Shown here one piece after another: positions 36,016 through 45,204 of a DNA stretch of 64,000 bases (its first letter is position 1; each line of letters begins with the position of its first letter). The notes under the pieces are model-generated. The model was not told the DNA's origin. It was given only the letters and a program-made list of their open reading frames with translations, and searched no databases. This stretch comes from Stappia sp. WLB 29 (lineage in GTDB: Bacteria; Pseudomonadota; Alphaproteobacteria; Rhizobiales; Stappiaceae), in assembly GCF_023507705.1 (NCBI RefSeq), contig NZ_JALBGD010000005.1, positions 243,325 to 307,324 on the forward strand, given 5' to 3'. The position numbers and the translations under genes are program-made.

Positions 36016-37671
36016 TCAGCGCTGTTCTGTCCGCCAGTTCGGATGGATCCACGGCTCCTTGTTGGAACGCGGCAGCGGCTCGCGGCCCATCACGTGGTCG
36101 GCGATCTTCTCGCCGGCCATGATCGAGGGCGCGTTGAGATTGCCGTTGGTGATCTGCGGGAAGATCGAGCTGTCGGCAACGCGCAAGCCTTCCACGCCGA
36201 TCACCCGGCCCTGCGGGTCGACCACCGCGAGCGGATCGTCGGCAGCGCCCATGCGGCAGGTGCCGCAGGGGTGGTAGGCGCTTTCGGCGTGTTCGCGGAT
36301 GAAGTCGTCGAGCTCGGCGTCGGACTGGACGGCCTCGCCCGGCTGGATCTCGCGGCCGCGATAGGGGGTGAAGGCCTCCTGGCCGAAGATCTCGCGCGTC
36401 AGGCGGATGGCGGCGCGGAAGTCCTCCCAGTCTTGCGGATGGGACATGTAGTTGAACAGGATCGAGGGCGGCGCCGTCGGATCGGGCGAGGTCAGCGCCA
36501 CGCGCCCGCGCGACTTCGAGCGCATCGGCCCGACATGCGCCTGGAAGCCGTGCCCCTCCGCTGCCGCCTTGCCGTCGTAGCGCACGGCGAAGGGCAGGAA
36601 GTGGTACTGGATGTCCGGATACTCGATGCCGGCGCGCGAGCGGATGAAGGCGCAGGCCTCGAAATGGTTGGAGGCACCGAGCCCGGTGCCGGTAAACAGC
36701 CACTGCGCCCCGATCAAGGCCTTCGAGATCAGGTTCCAGTGCTTGTAGAGGGTGATCGGCTGGATGCAGGCCTGCTGGATGTAGAGCTCCAGGTGGTCCT
36801 GCAGGTTGGCGCCGACGCCCGGCCGGTTGGCGAGGACCGGCAGGCCGAGGGCGCTCAGCGCGGCGCCGTCGCCGATGCCAGACAGCATCAGGATCTTCGG
36901 CGAGTTGATCGACGAGGCGGCGAGGATCACCTCGGCCGAGGCGCTCACCCGCTCGATCTGCCCTCCGCGCCGGAACTCGACGCCGGTGGCGCGCAACCCG
37001 TCGAACAGCACGCGGGTGACGGTGACGCCCGTGAACAGGTGGATGTTGGGCCGCTTCAGCGCCGGGCGCAGATAGGCGTTGGCAGCGGACCAGCGCCGGC
37101 CCCGCCACACGGTCATCTCCATGTCGCCGAAGCCTTCCTGCTTCAGACCGTTATAGTCGGGCGTCGTCTCGTAGCCGGCCTGACGCCCGGCCTCGACGAA
37201 GGCGGCGTAGAGCGGATTCCATTTGGTACCGCGGGTGACATGCAGGGGACCGGATGTGCCGCGCACGCCGGCCTCGCCGCCATGGCTCGTCTCCATCCGC
37301 TCGAAATAGGGAGCGACGTCGGCATAGGACCAGCCGCGCGCGCCCATCTCCTCCCAGGTGTCGAAGTCGCGCGCATGGCCGCGCACATAGACCATGCCGT
37401 TGATCGAGGAGGAGCCGCCGATGACGCGTCCGCGTGGCGTCGCCAGCCGGCGCCCGCCCAAATGCGGCTCCGGCTCGCTCCGGTAGCCCCAGTCGTAGCG
37501 GGACATGTTCATCGGATAGCTGAGCGCGGCCGGCATCTGGATGAAGGGGCCGATATCCGTTCCGCCGGCCTCCAGCACCAGCACCTTGTTGGCCGGGTCT
37601 TCCGACAGGCGATAGGCGAGGGCGGCGCCGGCCGAGCCGGAGCCGACGACGATATGGGTCGCGTCCTGCAT
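36016..37671 (-). CDS. betA: Choline dehydrogenase
   Basis: 551 aa from the ATG at 37671, just 4 bp after the betI stop. It is a GMC oxidoreductase: FAD site [17 protein letters not shown] near residue 8, the GMC signature [20 protein letters not shown], and the C-terminal catalytic-His region HPCGTCRMG then [14 protein letters not shown]. It oxidises choline to betaine aldehyde, feeding electrons to the respiratory chain at the membrane. The operon order betI-betA-betB and divergent choXWV confirm the assignment. Confidence 0.96.
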   Translation of the reverse strand: MQDATHIVVGSGSAGAALAYRLSEDPANKVLVLEAGGTDIGPFIQMPAALSYPMNMSRYDWGYRSEPEPHLGGRRLATPRGRVIGGSSSINGMVYVRGHARDFDTWEEMGARGWSYADVAPYFERMETSHGGEAGVRGTSGPLHVTRGTKWNPLYAAFVEAGRQAGYETTPDYNGLKQEGFGDMEMTVWRGRRWSAANAYLRPALKRPNIHLFTGVTVTRVLFDGLRATGVEFRRGGQIERVSASAEVILAASSINSPKILMLSGIGDGAALSALGLPVLANRPGVGANLQDHLELYIQQACIQPITLYKHWNLISKALIGAQWLFTGTGLGASNHFEACAFIRSRAGIEYPDIQYHFLPFAVRYDGKAAAEGHGFQAHVGPMRSKSRGRVALTSPDPTAPPSILFNYMSHPQDWEDFRAAIRLTREIFGQEAFTPYRGREIQPGEAVQSDAELDDFIREHAESAYHPCGTCRMGAADDPLAVVDPQGRVIGVEGLRVADSSIFPQITNGNLNAPSIMAGEKIADHVMGREPLPRSNKEPWIHPNWRTEQR

Positions 37672-37675
37672 GGGT

Positions 37676-38296
37676 CTATCCGTTCCCCTTGTGTCCGGTG
37701 TCCGTGGCGGCCGGGCAGGGCGCGCCGAGCTGGCGCTCGACATAGTCCTCGACCCGGCGGATGGCGGTGCGCGGTTGCGGCGGGCCGTCGGCGAAGATGC
37801 GCTGCAGCCACAGCCCGTCGATCATCGCCGCCGTGCCCTCGGCCGCATGGCGCGCCCGCTCACCGGGAATGAGCGCGGCGAAGGCATGGGCGAGGTTGGA
37901 GACGAGCCGACGGTGGTAGATGCGCAGCAGGCGGCGCGTTTCCGCGTCGGTGCGCGCCTGCAGGTAGAAGGCGAGCCAGGCCGAGATCAGCGCCGGCTGG
38001 AACTGGGTCGGCGCGAAGCTGGCCGAAATCATCGCCGAGATGCGCGCGCGGGGCCCCCCCGCCCCGGCCATCCGCTCGCGGGTCTCGCGCGACAGGTCGG
38101 TCAGCAGGAAGCGCATGGTGGCGTTGAGCAGCCCGGCCTTGGAGCCGAAATAGTGATGCGCCAGCCCGCCCGAGACGCCCGCGCGCCGGGCGATCTCCGC
38201 CATCGTCGCATCGCCGAAGCCGCGCTCGTGGATCGTCGCGACGGTCGCGTCGATCAAGGCCTTGCGGCGATGGGTTTCCATTCCGATTCGCGGCAT
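37676..38296 (-). CDS. betI: Transcriptional repressor BetI
   Basis: 206 aa from the ATG at 38296 (GGAG 6-9 bp upstream), matching the typical BetI start [18 protein letters not shown]. TetR-type [23 protein letters not shown]. The C-terminal domain with [19 protein letters not shown] is typical of BetI. BetI represses bet genes until choline is present. The frame stays open further upstream but that part is Pro/Gly/Arg-rich and unlikely to be translated. A dyad with the BetI pattern lies 249 bp upstream, between betI and choX. Confidence 0.94.
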   Translation of the reverse strand: MPRIGMETHRRKALIDATVATIHERGFGDATMAEIARRAGVSGGLAHHYFGSKAGLLNATMRFLLTDLSRETRERMAGAGGPRARISAMISASFAPTQFQPALISAWLAFYLQARTDAETRRLLRIYHRRLVSNLAHAFAALIPGERARHAAEGTAAMIDGLWLQRIFADGPPQPRTAIRRVEDYVERQLGAPCPAATDTGHKGNG

Positions 38297-38953
38297 TTCC
38301 GCTCCGTTTCCAGCCCGCCCCGTTCGTCCTGAAGGTCGCGATCCGCTCCGCCCGAAGCCGGGCGGCATGTGCGGTCCTGTCCCTGGGATGCGCCGCCGTC
38401 CGAGGGGGTAGGCCGCAGGCGGCGGCCGCTGCATTGGTCCCCGGCGGCAGCCCGTCCAGCAGCCCGTCCATAAGGGCGTGCTGGGCGGTGGATGCGCTTT
38501 CCGGTCGGTGTCGGCCGGCGCGCCTTGCTCTTCAAGGAATAATTTTGATTGGCCGTTCAATCAATGAAAAAACGAAAAACGTGCGGGGAATTGCCTATTG
38601 CGTTCAAAAATGTTTTGATGCGCATCGAAACGGGCAGGGAGGTCCGGTTCGTTCGTGCCGGGCCCAGGCTGCCCGGCCGCAGCATCCGGCGAGCGCGTGC
38701 CGCGCCCCGATTGCTGCACCCCTGGCGATCCGTCGCCTCTGGCCACCGGCCCTTGCTGCCGGTGTGCGGGACCTCCCGCCCCGCCCTTCGAACCCCTGCG
38801 CGCCGCGCTTGCCGCGGATCGCGCGTCGGGACCTCGTGCCGCCGCGACCCTTGCGGCCGGCCCACCATCGGCGCATGCGGCCGTGCCGCAGCGCTGCAAC
38901 CCCGCATGCGGGCCGGCTTCCGGCCGTCCCGCCCGTCAGGAGGACACAAGCTG
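38297..38953. other. Divergent betI-choX control region
   Basis: 657 bp without a supported gene. An AT-rich part near 38535-38620 contains the BetI-type dyad. The 38640-38940 segment is very GC-rich, has no recognised motif and forms the long leader of choX. Confidence 0.6.
38545..38564. promoter_or_regulatory. BetI box
   Basis: TTGATTG-GCCGTT-CAATCAA (38545-38564) is a perfect 7-bp inverted repeat. On the other strand its core reads ATTGAACGGCCAAT, the pattern seen at BetI operators (ATTGAACGnnCAAT). It lies between the divergent bet and cho operons. Confidence 0.75.
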
Positions 38954-39901
38954 ATGAACACCCTTGCCCTGCGCTTCGGCGCCGCAGCCCTTGCCCTGGG
39001 CCTTGCCGCCCCCGCCGCGATGGCGGCCGAAGCCGAAGCTTGCAAGACCGTCCGCTTCTCCGATGTCGGCTGGACCGACATCACCGCCACCACCGCCACC
39101 GCCTCGGTGGTGCTGGGCGCGCTGGGCTACGAGCCCGACGTCAAGATCCTCTCGGTGCCGGTGACCTATGCCTCGCTGAAGAACAAGGACATCGACGTTT
39201 TCCTCGGCAACTGGATGCCGACCATGGAGGGCGACATCAAGGCCTATCGCGAGGACGGCTCGGTGGAGACCGTGCGCGCCAACCTGGAAGGCGCCAAGTA
39301 CACGCTCGCCGTGCCGCAATACACCTACGACAAGGGCCTGAAGACCTTCGCCGACATCGCCAAGTTCAAGGACGATCTCGACGGCAAGATCTACGGCATC
39401 GAGGCCGGCAACGACGGCAACCGCCTGATCATCGACATGATCGAGAAGGACATGTTCGGACTGAAGGGCTTCGACATCGTCGAGAGCTCGGAGGCCGGCA
39501 TGCTGTCGCAGGTCTCGCGCGCCGTGCCGCGCAAGCAGGACGTGGTCTTCCTCGGCTGGGAGCCGCATCCGATGAACGCCAATATCGACATGGCCTATCT
39601 TGAGGGCGGCGACGAGGTGTTCGGCCCCAACCTCGGCGGTGCGACGATCTACACCAACGTGCGCGCCGGCTATCTGGAAGAGTGCCCGAATGTCGGCAAG
39701 TTCCTCCAGAACCTGGAGTTCTCGCTCCAGATGGAGAATGAGATCATGGGCGCGATCCTCAATGACGGCACCGAGCCGAACGCGGCCGCGACCGCCTGGC
39801 TGAAGGCCAATCCGGGCGTTGCCGATGCCTGGCTCGAGGGTGTGACCACCTTCGACGGCGGCGAGGCCAAGGCGGCCCTGAACGGCGCCCTCGGCCTCTG
39901 A
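38954..39901 (+). CDS. choX: Choline ABC transporter, substrate-binding protein
   Basis: 315 aa from the ATG at 38954 with GGAGG upstream. Signal peptide LRFGAAALALGLAAPAAMAA. The mature protein begins CKTVRFSDVGWTDITATTAT and has FLGNWMPTM and FLGWEPHPMN, tryptophan-containing segments that form the aromatic cage for quaternary amines in the OpuAC/ProX-like family. It delivers choline in the periplasm to ChoW/ChoV. A stable hairpin after its stop may raise its mRNA level over the membrane genes. Confidence 0.94.
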   Translation: MNTLALRFGAAALALGLAAPAAMAAEAEACKTVRFSDVGWTDITATTATASVVLGALGYEPDVKILSVPVTYASLKNKDIDVFLGNWMPTMEGDIKAYREDGSVETVRANLEGAKYTLAVPQYTYDKGLKTFADIAKFKDDLDGKIYGIEAGNDGNRLIIDMIEKDMFGLKGFDIVESSEAGMLSQVSRAVPRKQDVVFLGWEPHPMNANIDMAYLEGGDEVFGPNLGGATIYTNVRAGYLEECPNVGKFLQNLEFSLQMENEIMGAILNDGTEPNAAATAWLKANPGVADAWLEGVTTFDGGEAKAALNGALGL

Positions 39902-39913
39902 CCCAAGCCGGAC

Positions 39914-39949
39914 GCCCGCGCGCAAGCCTTGAGGGCCTCGCGCGCGGGC
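39914..39949 (+). promoter_or_regulatory. Intercistronic hairpin after choX
   Basis: GCCCGCGCGC (39914-39923) and GCGCGCGGGC (39940-39949) form a perfect 10-bp stem with a 16-nt loop and no T-tract. This suits mRNA 3'-end protection rather than full termination. Confidence 0.6.
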
Positions 39950-40022
39950 GGACCGCATTCGCCTTGCGGGCAGGACGGAACACGCCCGCACCAACGACAA
40001 GAACAGGACGGCGAGGCTGCGC

Positions 40023-40871
40023 GTGGACTGGCTCACCCAACACAAGATCCCCATCGGCCCCTGGGCGAAGGCCCTGGTCGACTGGCTCACCGCCAATGCC
40101 TACTGGGTGTTCGACGGCATCTCGGCGGTGCTCGAAACCCTGATCGACGGCATTCTCTGGCTGCTTCAGGCTCCCGGCCCGCTTGCGATCGTGGTCATCG
40201 CGACGGTGCTGGCCTATGTCGTGCAGCGGCGCGTCTCCTTCGCCCTGTTCGTCGCCGCCAGCCTGCTGCTGATCATCAACCAGGGCTACTGGACGCAAAC
40301 GACGGAGACCCTGTCGCTGGTGATTGCCGCCTCCGCCGTGTGCATGACGATCGGCGTGCCGCTCGGCGTTGCCGCCGCGCACCGGCCGAAGCTCTATGCC
40401 GCGATGCGCCCGGTCCTCGACCTGATGCAGACGATCCCGACCTTCGTCTATCTGATCCCGGCGCTGATCCTGTTCGGCCTCGGCATGGTGCCGGGCCTGA
40501 TCGCCACGGTGATCTTCTCGATTCCCGCGCCCATCCGCCTGACCCAGCTCGGCGTCTCCTCCACCCCGCGGCAGCTGATCGAGGCAGGCGAGGCCTTCGG
40601 CGCCACCGGCTGGCAGCTCTTGTGGAAGGTGGAACTGCCTTACGCGCTGCCGCAGATCATGGCCGGCCTGACCCAGACCATCATGCTGTCGCTGTCGATG
40701 GTGGTGATCGCCGCCCTTGTCGGCGCCGACGGGCTCGGCGTGCCGACCTTGCGCGCGCTCAACACCGTCAACATCGCGCAGGGTTTCGAGGTCGGCATCG
40801 CCATCGTGCTGGTGGCGATCGTGCTCGACCGCTTCTTCCGCAACCGCAACGAAGGGGAGGGCAGCCGATGA
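40023..40871 (+). CDS. choW: Choline ABC transporter, permease
   Basis: 282 aa from a GTG at 40023. Membrane protein with about six helices. The permease loop EAGEAFGATGWQLLWKVELP (EAA motif) contacts the ATPase, and the C-terminal half has GADGLGVPTLRALNTVN, typical of ProW/OpuAB-like permeases. Its stop overlaps the choV start by ATGA. Starts 121 bp after choX. Confidence 0.94.
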   Translation: MDWLTQHKIPIGPWAKALVDWLTANAYWVFDGISAVLETLIDGILWLLQAPGPLAIVVIATVLAYVVQRRVSFALFVAASLLLIINQGYWTQTTETLSLVIAASAVCMTIGVPLGVAAAHRPKLYAAMRPVLDLMQTIPTFVYLIPALILFGLGMVPGLIATVIFSIPAPIRLTQLGVSSTPRQLIEAGEAFGATGWQLLWKVELPYALPQIMAGLTQTIMLSLSMVVIAALVGADGLGVPTLRALNTVNIAQGFEVGIAIVLVAIVLDRFFRNRNEGEGSR

Positions 40872-41899
40872 CCGCCGCCGTTTCGTTCCGCAATGTCGAC
40901 ATCGTCTTCGGCAAGCGTCCGCACTCCGCGCTGCCGCTGATCGATGCCGGCCGCAGCCGCGCCGAGATCCAAGAGGAGACGGGCCAGATCCTCGGTGTCG
41001 CCGGTGCCAGCTTCGACATCGAGGAGGGCGAGCTGATCGTGCTGATGGGCCTGTCGGGCTCCGGCAAGTCGACGCTGCTGCGCGCCGTCAACGGGCTGAA
41101 CCGCATCACCCGCGGCGAGGTGCTGGTGCACAATGGCGCGGCTTCCGTGAACCCGTCCGCCTGCGCGCCGCAGGAGCTGCGCGCGCTGCGCCGCGGCCGC
41201 ATCGCCATGGTGTTCCAGCAGTTCGCGCTGCTGCCCTGGCGCACGGTGCGCGAGAATGTCGGCTTCGGCCTGGAGCTCGCCGGGATGGCCGGGCGCGAGC
41301 GCCGGCAGAAGGTCGACGCGCAGCTGGAGCTGGTCGGCCTTGCCCAGTGGGGCGACAAGTATGTGCACGAGCTGTCCGGCGGCATGCAGCAGCGCGTCGG
41401 GCTGGCCCGCGCCTTTGCCACCGATGCGCCGATCCTGCTGATGGACGAGCCGTTCTCGGCGCTGGACCCGCTGATCCGCGGCCACCTGCAGGACGAGTTG
41501 CTGGCGCTGCAGGACAAGCTCAACAAGACCATCGTTTTCGTCAGCCACGATCTCGACGAGGCGGCCAAGATCGGCAACCGCATCGCCATCATGGAAGGCG
41601 GGCGGGTGATCCAGCTCGGCACGCCGCAGCAGATCGTGCGCAAGCCGGCGAACGACTATGTGGCCGACTTCGTGGCGCATATGAACCCGCTCGGGGTGCT
41701 GCGCGCCCGCGACATCATGCGGGCGCTGGACGAGGGCGAGGCGGGCGGGCTGGGTGGCGCGGCGCGCTGCGCGCCGAAGACGCCGGTGCGCGAGGTGATC
41801 GCCCTGACACGGTCTGGCGAAGGGCCGGTGCTGGTCTGCGACGGCGACACGCCGCTGGGGCTGGTCGGCGAGGGCGAGATCCTCGACTGCCTGCGGTGA
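40868..41899 (+). CDS. choV: Choline ABC transporter, ATP-binding protein
   Basis: 343 aa. Walker A LMGLSGSGKSTLLRAVNGL, Q-loop MVFQQFALLPWRTV, signature ELSGGMQQRVGLARAF, Walker B ILLMDEPFSALDP and H-loop VFVSHDLDEA are all intact. The N-terminal extension and the C-terminal regulatory stretch (CAPKTPVREVIALTRSGEGP) fit the ProV/OpuAA branch. It energises ChoXW uptake of choline. A MITE begins 10 bp after its stop. Confidence 0.95.
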   Translation: MTAAVSFRNVDIVFGKRPHSALPLIDAGRSRAEIQEETGQILGVAGASFDIEEGELIVLMGLSGSGKSTLLRAVNGLNRITRGEVLVHNGAASVNPSACAPQELRALRRGRIAMVFQQFALLPWRTVRENVGFGLELAGMAGRERRQKVDAQLELVGLAQWGDKYVHELSGGMQQRVGLARAFATDAPILLMDEPFSALDPLIRGHLQDELLALQDKLNKTIVFVSHDLDEAAKIGNRIAIMEGGRVIQLGTPQQIVRKPANDYVADFVAHMNPLGVLRARDIMRALDEGEAGGLGGAARCAPKTPVREVIALTRSGEGPVLVCDGDTPLGLVGEGEILDCLR

Positions 41900-41908
41900 G
41901 ATCGGTTG

Positions 41909-42177
41909 CTAGGGTCAGGACCCATTAATATGACAACAATGGCGTTCGATAGACCAAGAGCTGCGAGGAGAAGCCCGCAGTAACGGGCCGCCCCCCGGTC
42001 AACGGCTTCGACGCGGCAGGTCGACGGTCTATCGGACGTCCTGCGGACCGTCCGGACTTGCACGGGCTACTTTGTCGCAAGTCCTTGAAAGACTTGAGGT
42101 CTTCCTGCGGTCTTGCTTCGCGTATCCGCAGACGTCAGGACGACCATTGCGGCCATATTAATGGGTCCTGACCCTAG
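41909..42177. mobile_element. 269-bp MITE with perfect 24-bp inverted ends
   Basis: The left end CTAGGGTCAGGACCC continuing to ATTAATATG (41909-41932) is the exact reverse complement of the right end (42154-42177). The outer CTAG on each side fits a YTAR-type target duplication of IS5-group elements. No transposase is encoded. Inside are further dyads: GATAGACC/GGTCTATC (about 41948 and 42026) and GGACTTGC/GCAAGTCC (42054-42061 with 42077-42084). The right CTAG supplies the TAG stop codon of the MATE gene. The family assignment is inferred. Confidence 0.9.
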
Positions 42178-43523
42178 GCGGGGTGCGCGGGAAAGGTCTC
42201 CCGCGCGCGCCGGCCGGTGATCGCCAGCAGCGAGAAGCCGCGCGCGGCGAGGAATATGGTGAAAGCAAGCCACAGGCCGTGATTGCCGAGCAGGGGGAAG
42301 GCAACGGCGTAGGCGGCGAAATAGAGCGCCAGCGACAGCAGCATCATGTTGCGCATGTCGCGCGACCAGGTGGCGCCGATGAACACCCCGTCCATCTGGA
42401 AAGCGAGGACGCCGAACAGCGGCGTGGCCGCCGCCCAGCCTAAGTAGGCGACCGCCGTCTGGCGTACGTCCTCCGCCGTCGTCATCGCATGGATGAGCAG
42501 GGGACCTGCGGCGAGCAAGACCAGCGAGATCAGCCCGGCGAGCACATAGCCCCACATGAGGCTGAGCTTCAGCGAACGGTCGAAGGCCGGGCGGTAACGC
42601 GCCCCGACCGCGCGGCCCGCGAGCTGCTCGGCCGCCGTCGCCAGGCCGTCGAGGAAGAAGCTCGCCACCATGAAGAACTTCTCCAGGATGGCATTGGCCG
42701 CCAGCACCGTGTCGCCCTGCACGGCCGAGCGCGACATGAAGAAGGCGAAGGCGGTGATCAGCGCGAAGGAGCGGATCAGGATGTCGCCGTTGAGCGCCAT
42801 CATCCGCTTGAAGCGCACCTTGTCGAAGACCTGCGCGCGGGTCGGCAGCGGGCGGCCCGAAAGCGCGCGGGCGGCAAGCACCGTACCGGCCAGCGCGGTC
42901 AGCGCCTCGGCGGCGACGGTGGCGGCGGCAACGCCGGCGACGCCCCACTCGAAATACAGCACGAACAGCACGGACAGGGCGATGTTGATGCCGTTCAGCC
43001 AGGTCTGCAGGCCGAGCGCGGTCATCGCCCGGCCGCGGCCGATGAACCAGCCGAGAAAGGCGTAGTTGGCCAGCGCCAGCGGCGCGGAGAGGGCGCGGAT
43101 CGCGAAATAGCTGGCGGTGGCGGCCTGCACCTCGGCGCTGCCGCCCATCAGCCACAGACCGGCGGTGAGCGCCGGCTGCTGCAGCACGATCACCGTCGCG
43201 CCGAGCGCCAGCGCCAGCAGCACGGCGCGGAACAGGACCGCGCGCTCCTCCTCGCCGTCGCCCGCGCCGCTCGCCTGCGCGGTGAGGCCCGTGGTGCCGG
43301 CGCGCAGGAAGTTGAAGCTGGTGAAGACGATGTCGAACAGAACGCCGCCGAGCGCGATGCCGCCGAGCAGCGCTGCATCGCCGAGCTGGCCGATCACCGC
43401 GGTGTCGACCAGACCGAGCAGCGGCGTCGACAGATAGGCGAGCGTCATCGGCACGGCGATGGCGAGCACGCTGCGGCTGGTCACGTCGAACGGGCGCACG
43501 GCGCCGTAGGGCTGGCTCGTCAT
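42174..43523 (-). CDS. MATE-family efflux transporter (DinF-like)
   Basis: 449 aa, normal MATE length with twelve membrane helices. Early segment AIAVPMTLAYLSTPLLGLVD, then QLGDAALLGGIALGGVLFD, and in the second half GWAAATPLFGVLAFQMDGVF are DinF/NorM-type. These pumps use sodium or proton gradients to expel cations and drugs. Its last codon is followed by a TAG made by the edge of the MITE, so the insertion lies exactly at the gene end and the protein appears full length. Confidence 0.93.
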   Translation of the reverse strand: MTSQPYGAVRPFDVTSRSVLAIAVPMTLAYLSTPLLGLVDTAVIGQLGDAALLGGIALGGVLFDIVFTSFNFLRAGTTGLTAQASGAGDGEEERAVLFRAVLLALALGATVIVLQQPALTAGLWLMGGSAEVQAATASYFAIRALSAPLALANYAFLGWFIGRGRAMTALGLQTWLNGINIALSVLFVLYFEWGVAGVAAATVAAEALTALAGTVLAARALSGRPLPTRAQVFDKVRFKRMMALNGDILIRSFALITAFAFFMSRSAVQGDTVLAANAILEKFFMVASFFLDGLATAAEQLAGRAVGARYRPAFDRSLKLSLMWGYVLAGLISLVLLAAGPLLIHAMTTAEDVRQTAVAYLGWAAATPLFGVLAFQMDGVFIGATWSRDMRNMMLLSLALYFAAYAVAFPLLGNHGLWLAFTIFLAARGFSLLAITGRRARETFPAHPA

Positions 43524-43656
43524 CTGACTTGGCTCGAAATGCGGGCGCGAAAACGGCGGCGCGGACGCGGGGCGGGAGAGTCGTTCTGGCGGACGCTAGC
43601 GAACAAAGATGGAACGGTCAAACGGGATGTGACGCAGGCACGGGCGGCGCGCTGCC

Positions 43657-44022
43657 TCAGCTTTCCCCCGCATGCTCCAGGATGTTGAGCAGTCGCCCGT
43701 TCGGGTCGCGCAGGAACAGGCGGCGCACGCCCCAGGGCTCAATGGCCGGCCCGTATTCGGGGCGAATGCCGGCGCGCTCGATGCGGACGATCACCGTATC
43801 GAGGTCGTCCACCTCGATGGAGAGGTCCGGCACCGGCGTGCCCGAGCTGCCTTCAGTGGCGATGCCGATCTGCGGCCGCGCCGGACTGGCGCTGGCGGCG
43901 GCAAGGGTGACGAACCAGCCGTGGTCCATCGCCGGCTCGAGATCGAGAATGTCGCGGTAGAAGGCGGTGGACGGCCCGGTGTCGGTGACGGCGATATTCG
44001 CGACGATGCGCCTGACGGTCAT
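43657..44022 (-). CDS. VOC-family (glyoxalase/bleomycin-resistance fold) protein
   Basis: 121 aa. It starts MTVRRIVANIAVTDTGPSTA, followed by FYRDILDLEPAMDHGWFVTL, and ends with WGVRRLFLRDPNGRLLNILE, the paired beta-alpha-beta-beta-beta pattern of VOC proteins. A metal-ligand Glu is present at NILE. Substrate unknown. It is separated by 109 bp from the beta-lactamase gene downstream on the same strand. Confidence 0.88.
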   Translation of the reverse strand: MTVRRIVANIAVTDTGPSTAFYRDILDLEPAMDHGWFVTLAAASASPARPQIGIATEGSSGTPVPDLSIEVDDLDTVIVRIERAGIRPEYGPAIEPWGVRRLFLRDPNGRLLNILEHAGES

Positions 44023-44131
44023 GCGGTGCTCCCGTGATTGCTGCGGGAGAGGGTAGGCGATGGCGCGGCCCGTGCCTTGAAGAAATGTCGGCGGGGCGGG
44101 GCAGCGCAGGGAGCCGTCCCGCCCGCTTGCC

Positions 44132-45034
44132 TCAGATGGAGGCGGCGATGCGGGCGATCTCGGCCAGGGTGGCGTCGCGCGTCTTGGCCTCGGCCTGCAG
44201 CATCTCGCAATAGGCGGTGACGATCAGCGCGCCGCGGCTGCTCGGCCAGGCGACGCCGATGTCGTTGGCGTGGCCCTTGCCGCTGGTGCCGGTCTTGTCG
44301 CCGACCAACCAGTCGGCGGGAAAGCCGGCGCGCAGCCGCGCGTCGCCGGTCCGGTTGGTGACCAGCCAGGCGGTCAGCCGGTCGCGCGAGCGGCGCGACA
44401 GGGCATCGCCGAACAACAGCTTGCGCAAAGTCTCCGCCATTGCCGCTGGCGTCGTCGTATCGCGCTCGTCGCCGGGCCCGTCATGCGCGTTGAGCTCCGG
44501 CTCCATGCGGTCGTGACGGGTGACCTCGTCGCCGAGCGAGCGGGCGAAGTCCGTCAGCGCGGCCGGACCGCCGAAGCTCTTGAGCAGCAGGTTGGCGGCG
44601 GTGTTGTCGCTCATCGTCACCGTCGCCTCGCACAGCTCCGCGACCGTCAGGCCGGGGCCGCCGGCATGCTTTTCCGTGCCCGGCGACCAGGAGACGAGAT
44701 CGCGCTTGGTGAAGGGGATACGCCGGTCGAGCTGTTCTTCCTCCCGGTCGACGCGGGCAAGCACGAAGGCGGCGAGCGTCAGCTTGAAGGTGCTGGCCAT
44801 CAGGAAGCGCTCGTCTGCCCGGTTGCCGAAGGTCTGCCCGCTGGCCACATCGTGGATGGCGATGCCGAGACGCCCGCCCTGCTTGCGTTCCAGCGCGGCG
44901 AGGCGCCCCTCGATATCGGCGGCATCGGCCATGCCGGCACGGGCGGGCATGGTCACGAGAGCGGTGCCGGTGGCCAGCGCCGGGGCGAGCAGAAGCGAGC
45001 CGGCAAGTGCCTGCCGGCGAGACAGTTTGAACAT
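44132..45034 (-). CDS. Class A beta-lactamase with Tat-type signal
   Basis: 300 aa from the ATG at 45034 (GGAGA 8 bp upstream); an ATG at 45043 abuts the same site. A twin-arginine leader, LSRRQALAGSLLLAPALA, ends near ARA. All class A motifs are present: STFK (Ser70/Lys73), SDN (130 loop), EPELN (Glu166/Asn170) and DKTGTSGKG (Lys234-Thr-Gly). It hydrolyses beta-lactams in the periplasm; spectrum cannot be read from the motifs. The divergent AmpR-like gene implies induction by cell-wall fragments. Confidence 0.94.
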   Translation of the reverse strand: MFKLSRRQALAGSLLLAPALATGTALVTMPARAGMADAADIEGRLAALERKQGGRLGIAIHDVASGQTFGNRADERFLMASTFKLTLAAFVLARVDREEEQLDRRIPFTKRDLVSWSPGTEKHAGGPGLTVAELCEATVTMSDNTAANLLLKSFGGPAALTDFARSLGDEVTRHDRMEPELNAHDGPGDERDTTTPAAMAETLRKLLFGDALSRRSRDRLTAWLVTNRTGDARLRAGFPADWLVGDKTGTSGKGHANDIGVAWPSSRGALIVTAYCEMLQAEAKTRDATLAEIARIAASI

Positions 45035-45133
45035 GGATTTCATCTCCGTCGTGAAAGCGTACGGCCTGCGCCGGTTGGTGCGGCGGCAGGGCGCTGGATG
45101 GCCTCCCAGCCTGCGGGAGCGATCATGCGCAAA

Positions 45134-45163
45134 CATAAGACCCTCGCCAAACGAGCAATTATG
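45134..45163. promoter_or_regulatory. Candidate AmpR operator between bla and ampR
   Basis: Two nested dyads share one centre: CATAA (45134-45138) with TTATG (45159-45163), and CTCG (45143-45146) with CGAG (45152-45155). The site lies 42-71 bp upstream of ampR and about 100 bp from bla, as expected for a LysR regulator of a divergent pair. Confidence 0.5.
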
Positions 45164-45204
45164 GGATTAGACATGAGAAAATCTTGGCCTTGGAGAAGAG
45201 CCCC

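Noticed and set aside
41656-42063. Minus-strand open frame overlapping the MITE and choV end
   Set aside because: It only translates the MITE and the antisense of choV; no transposase motif is present.
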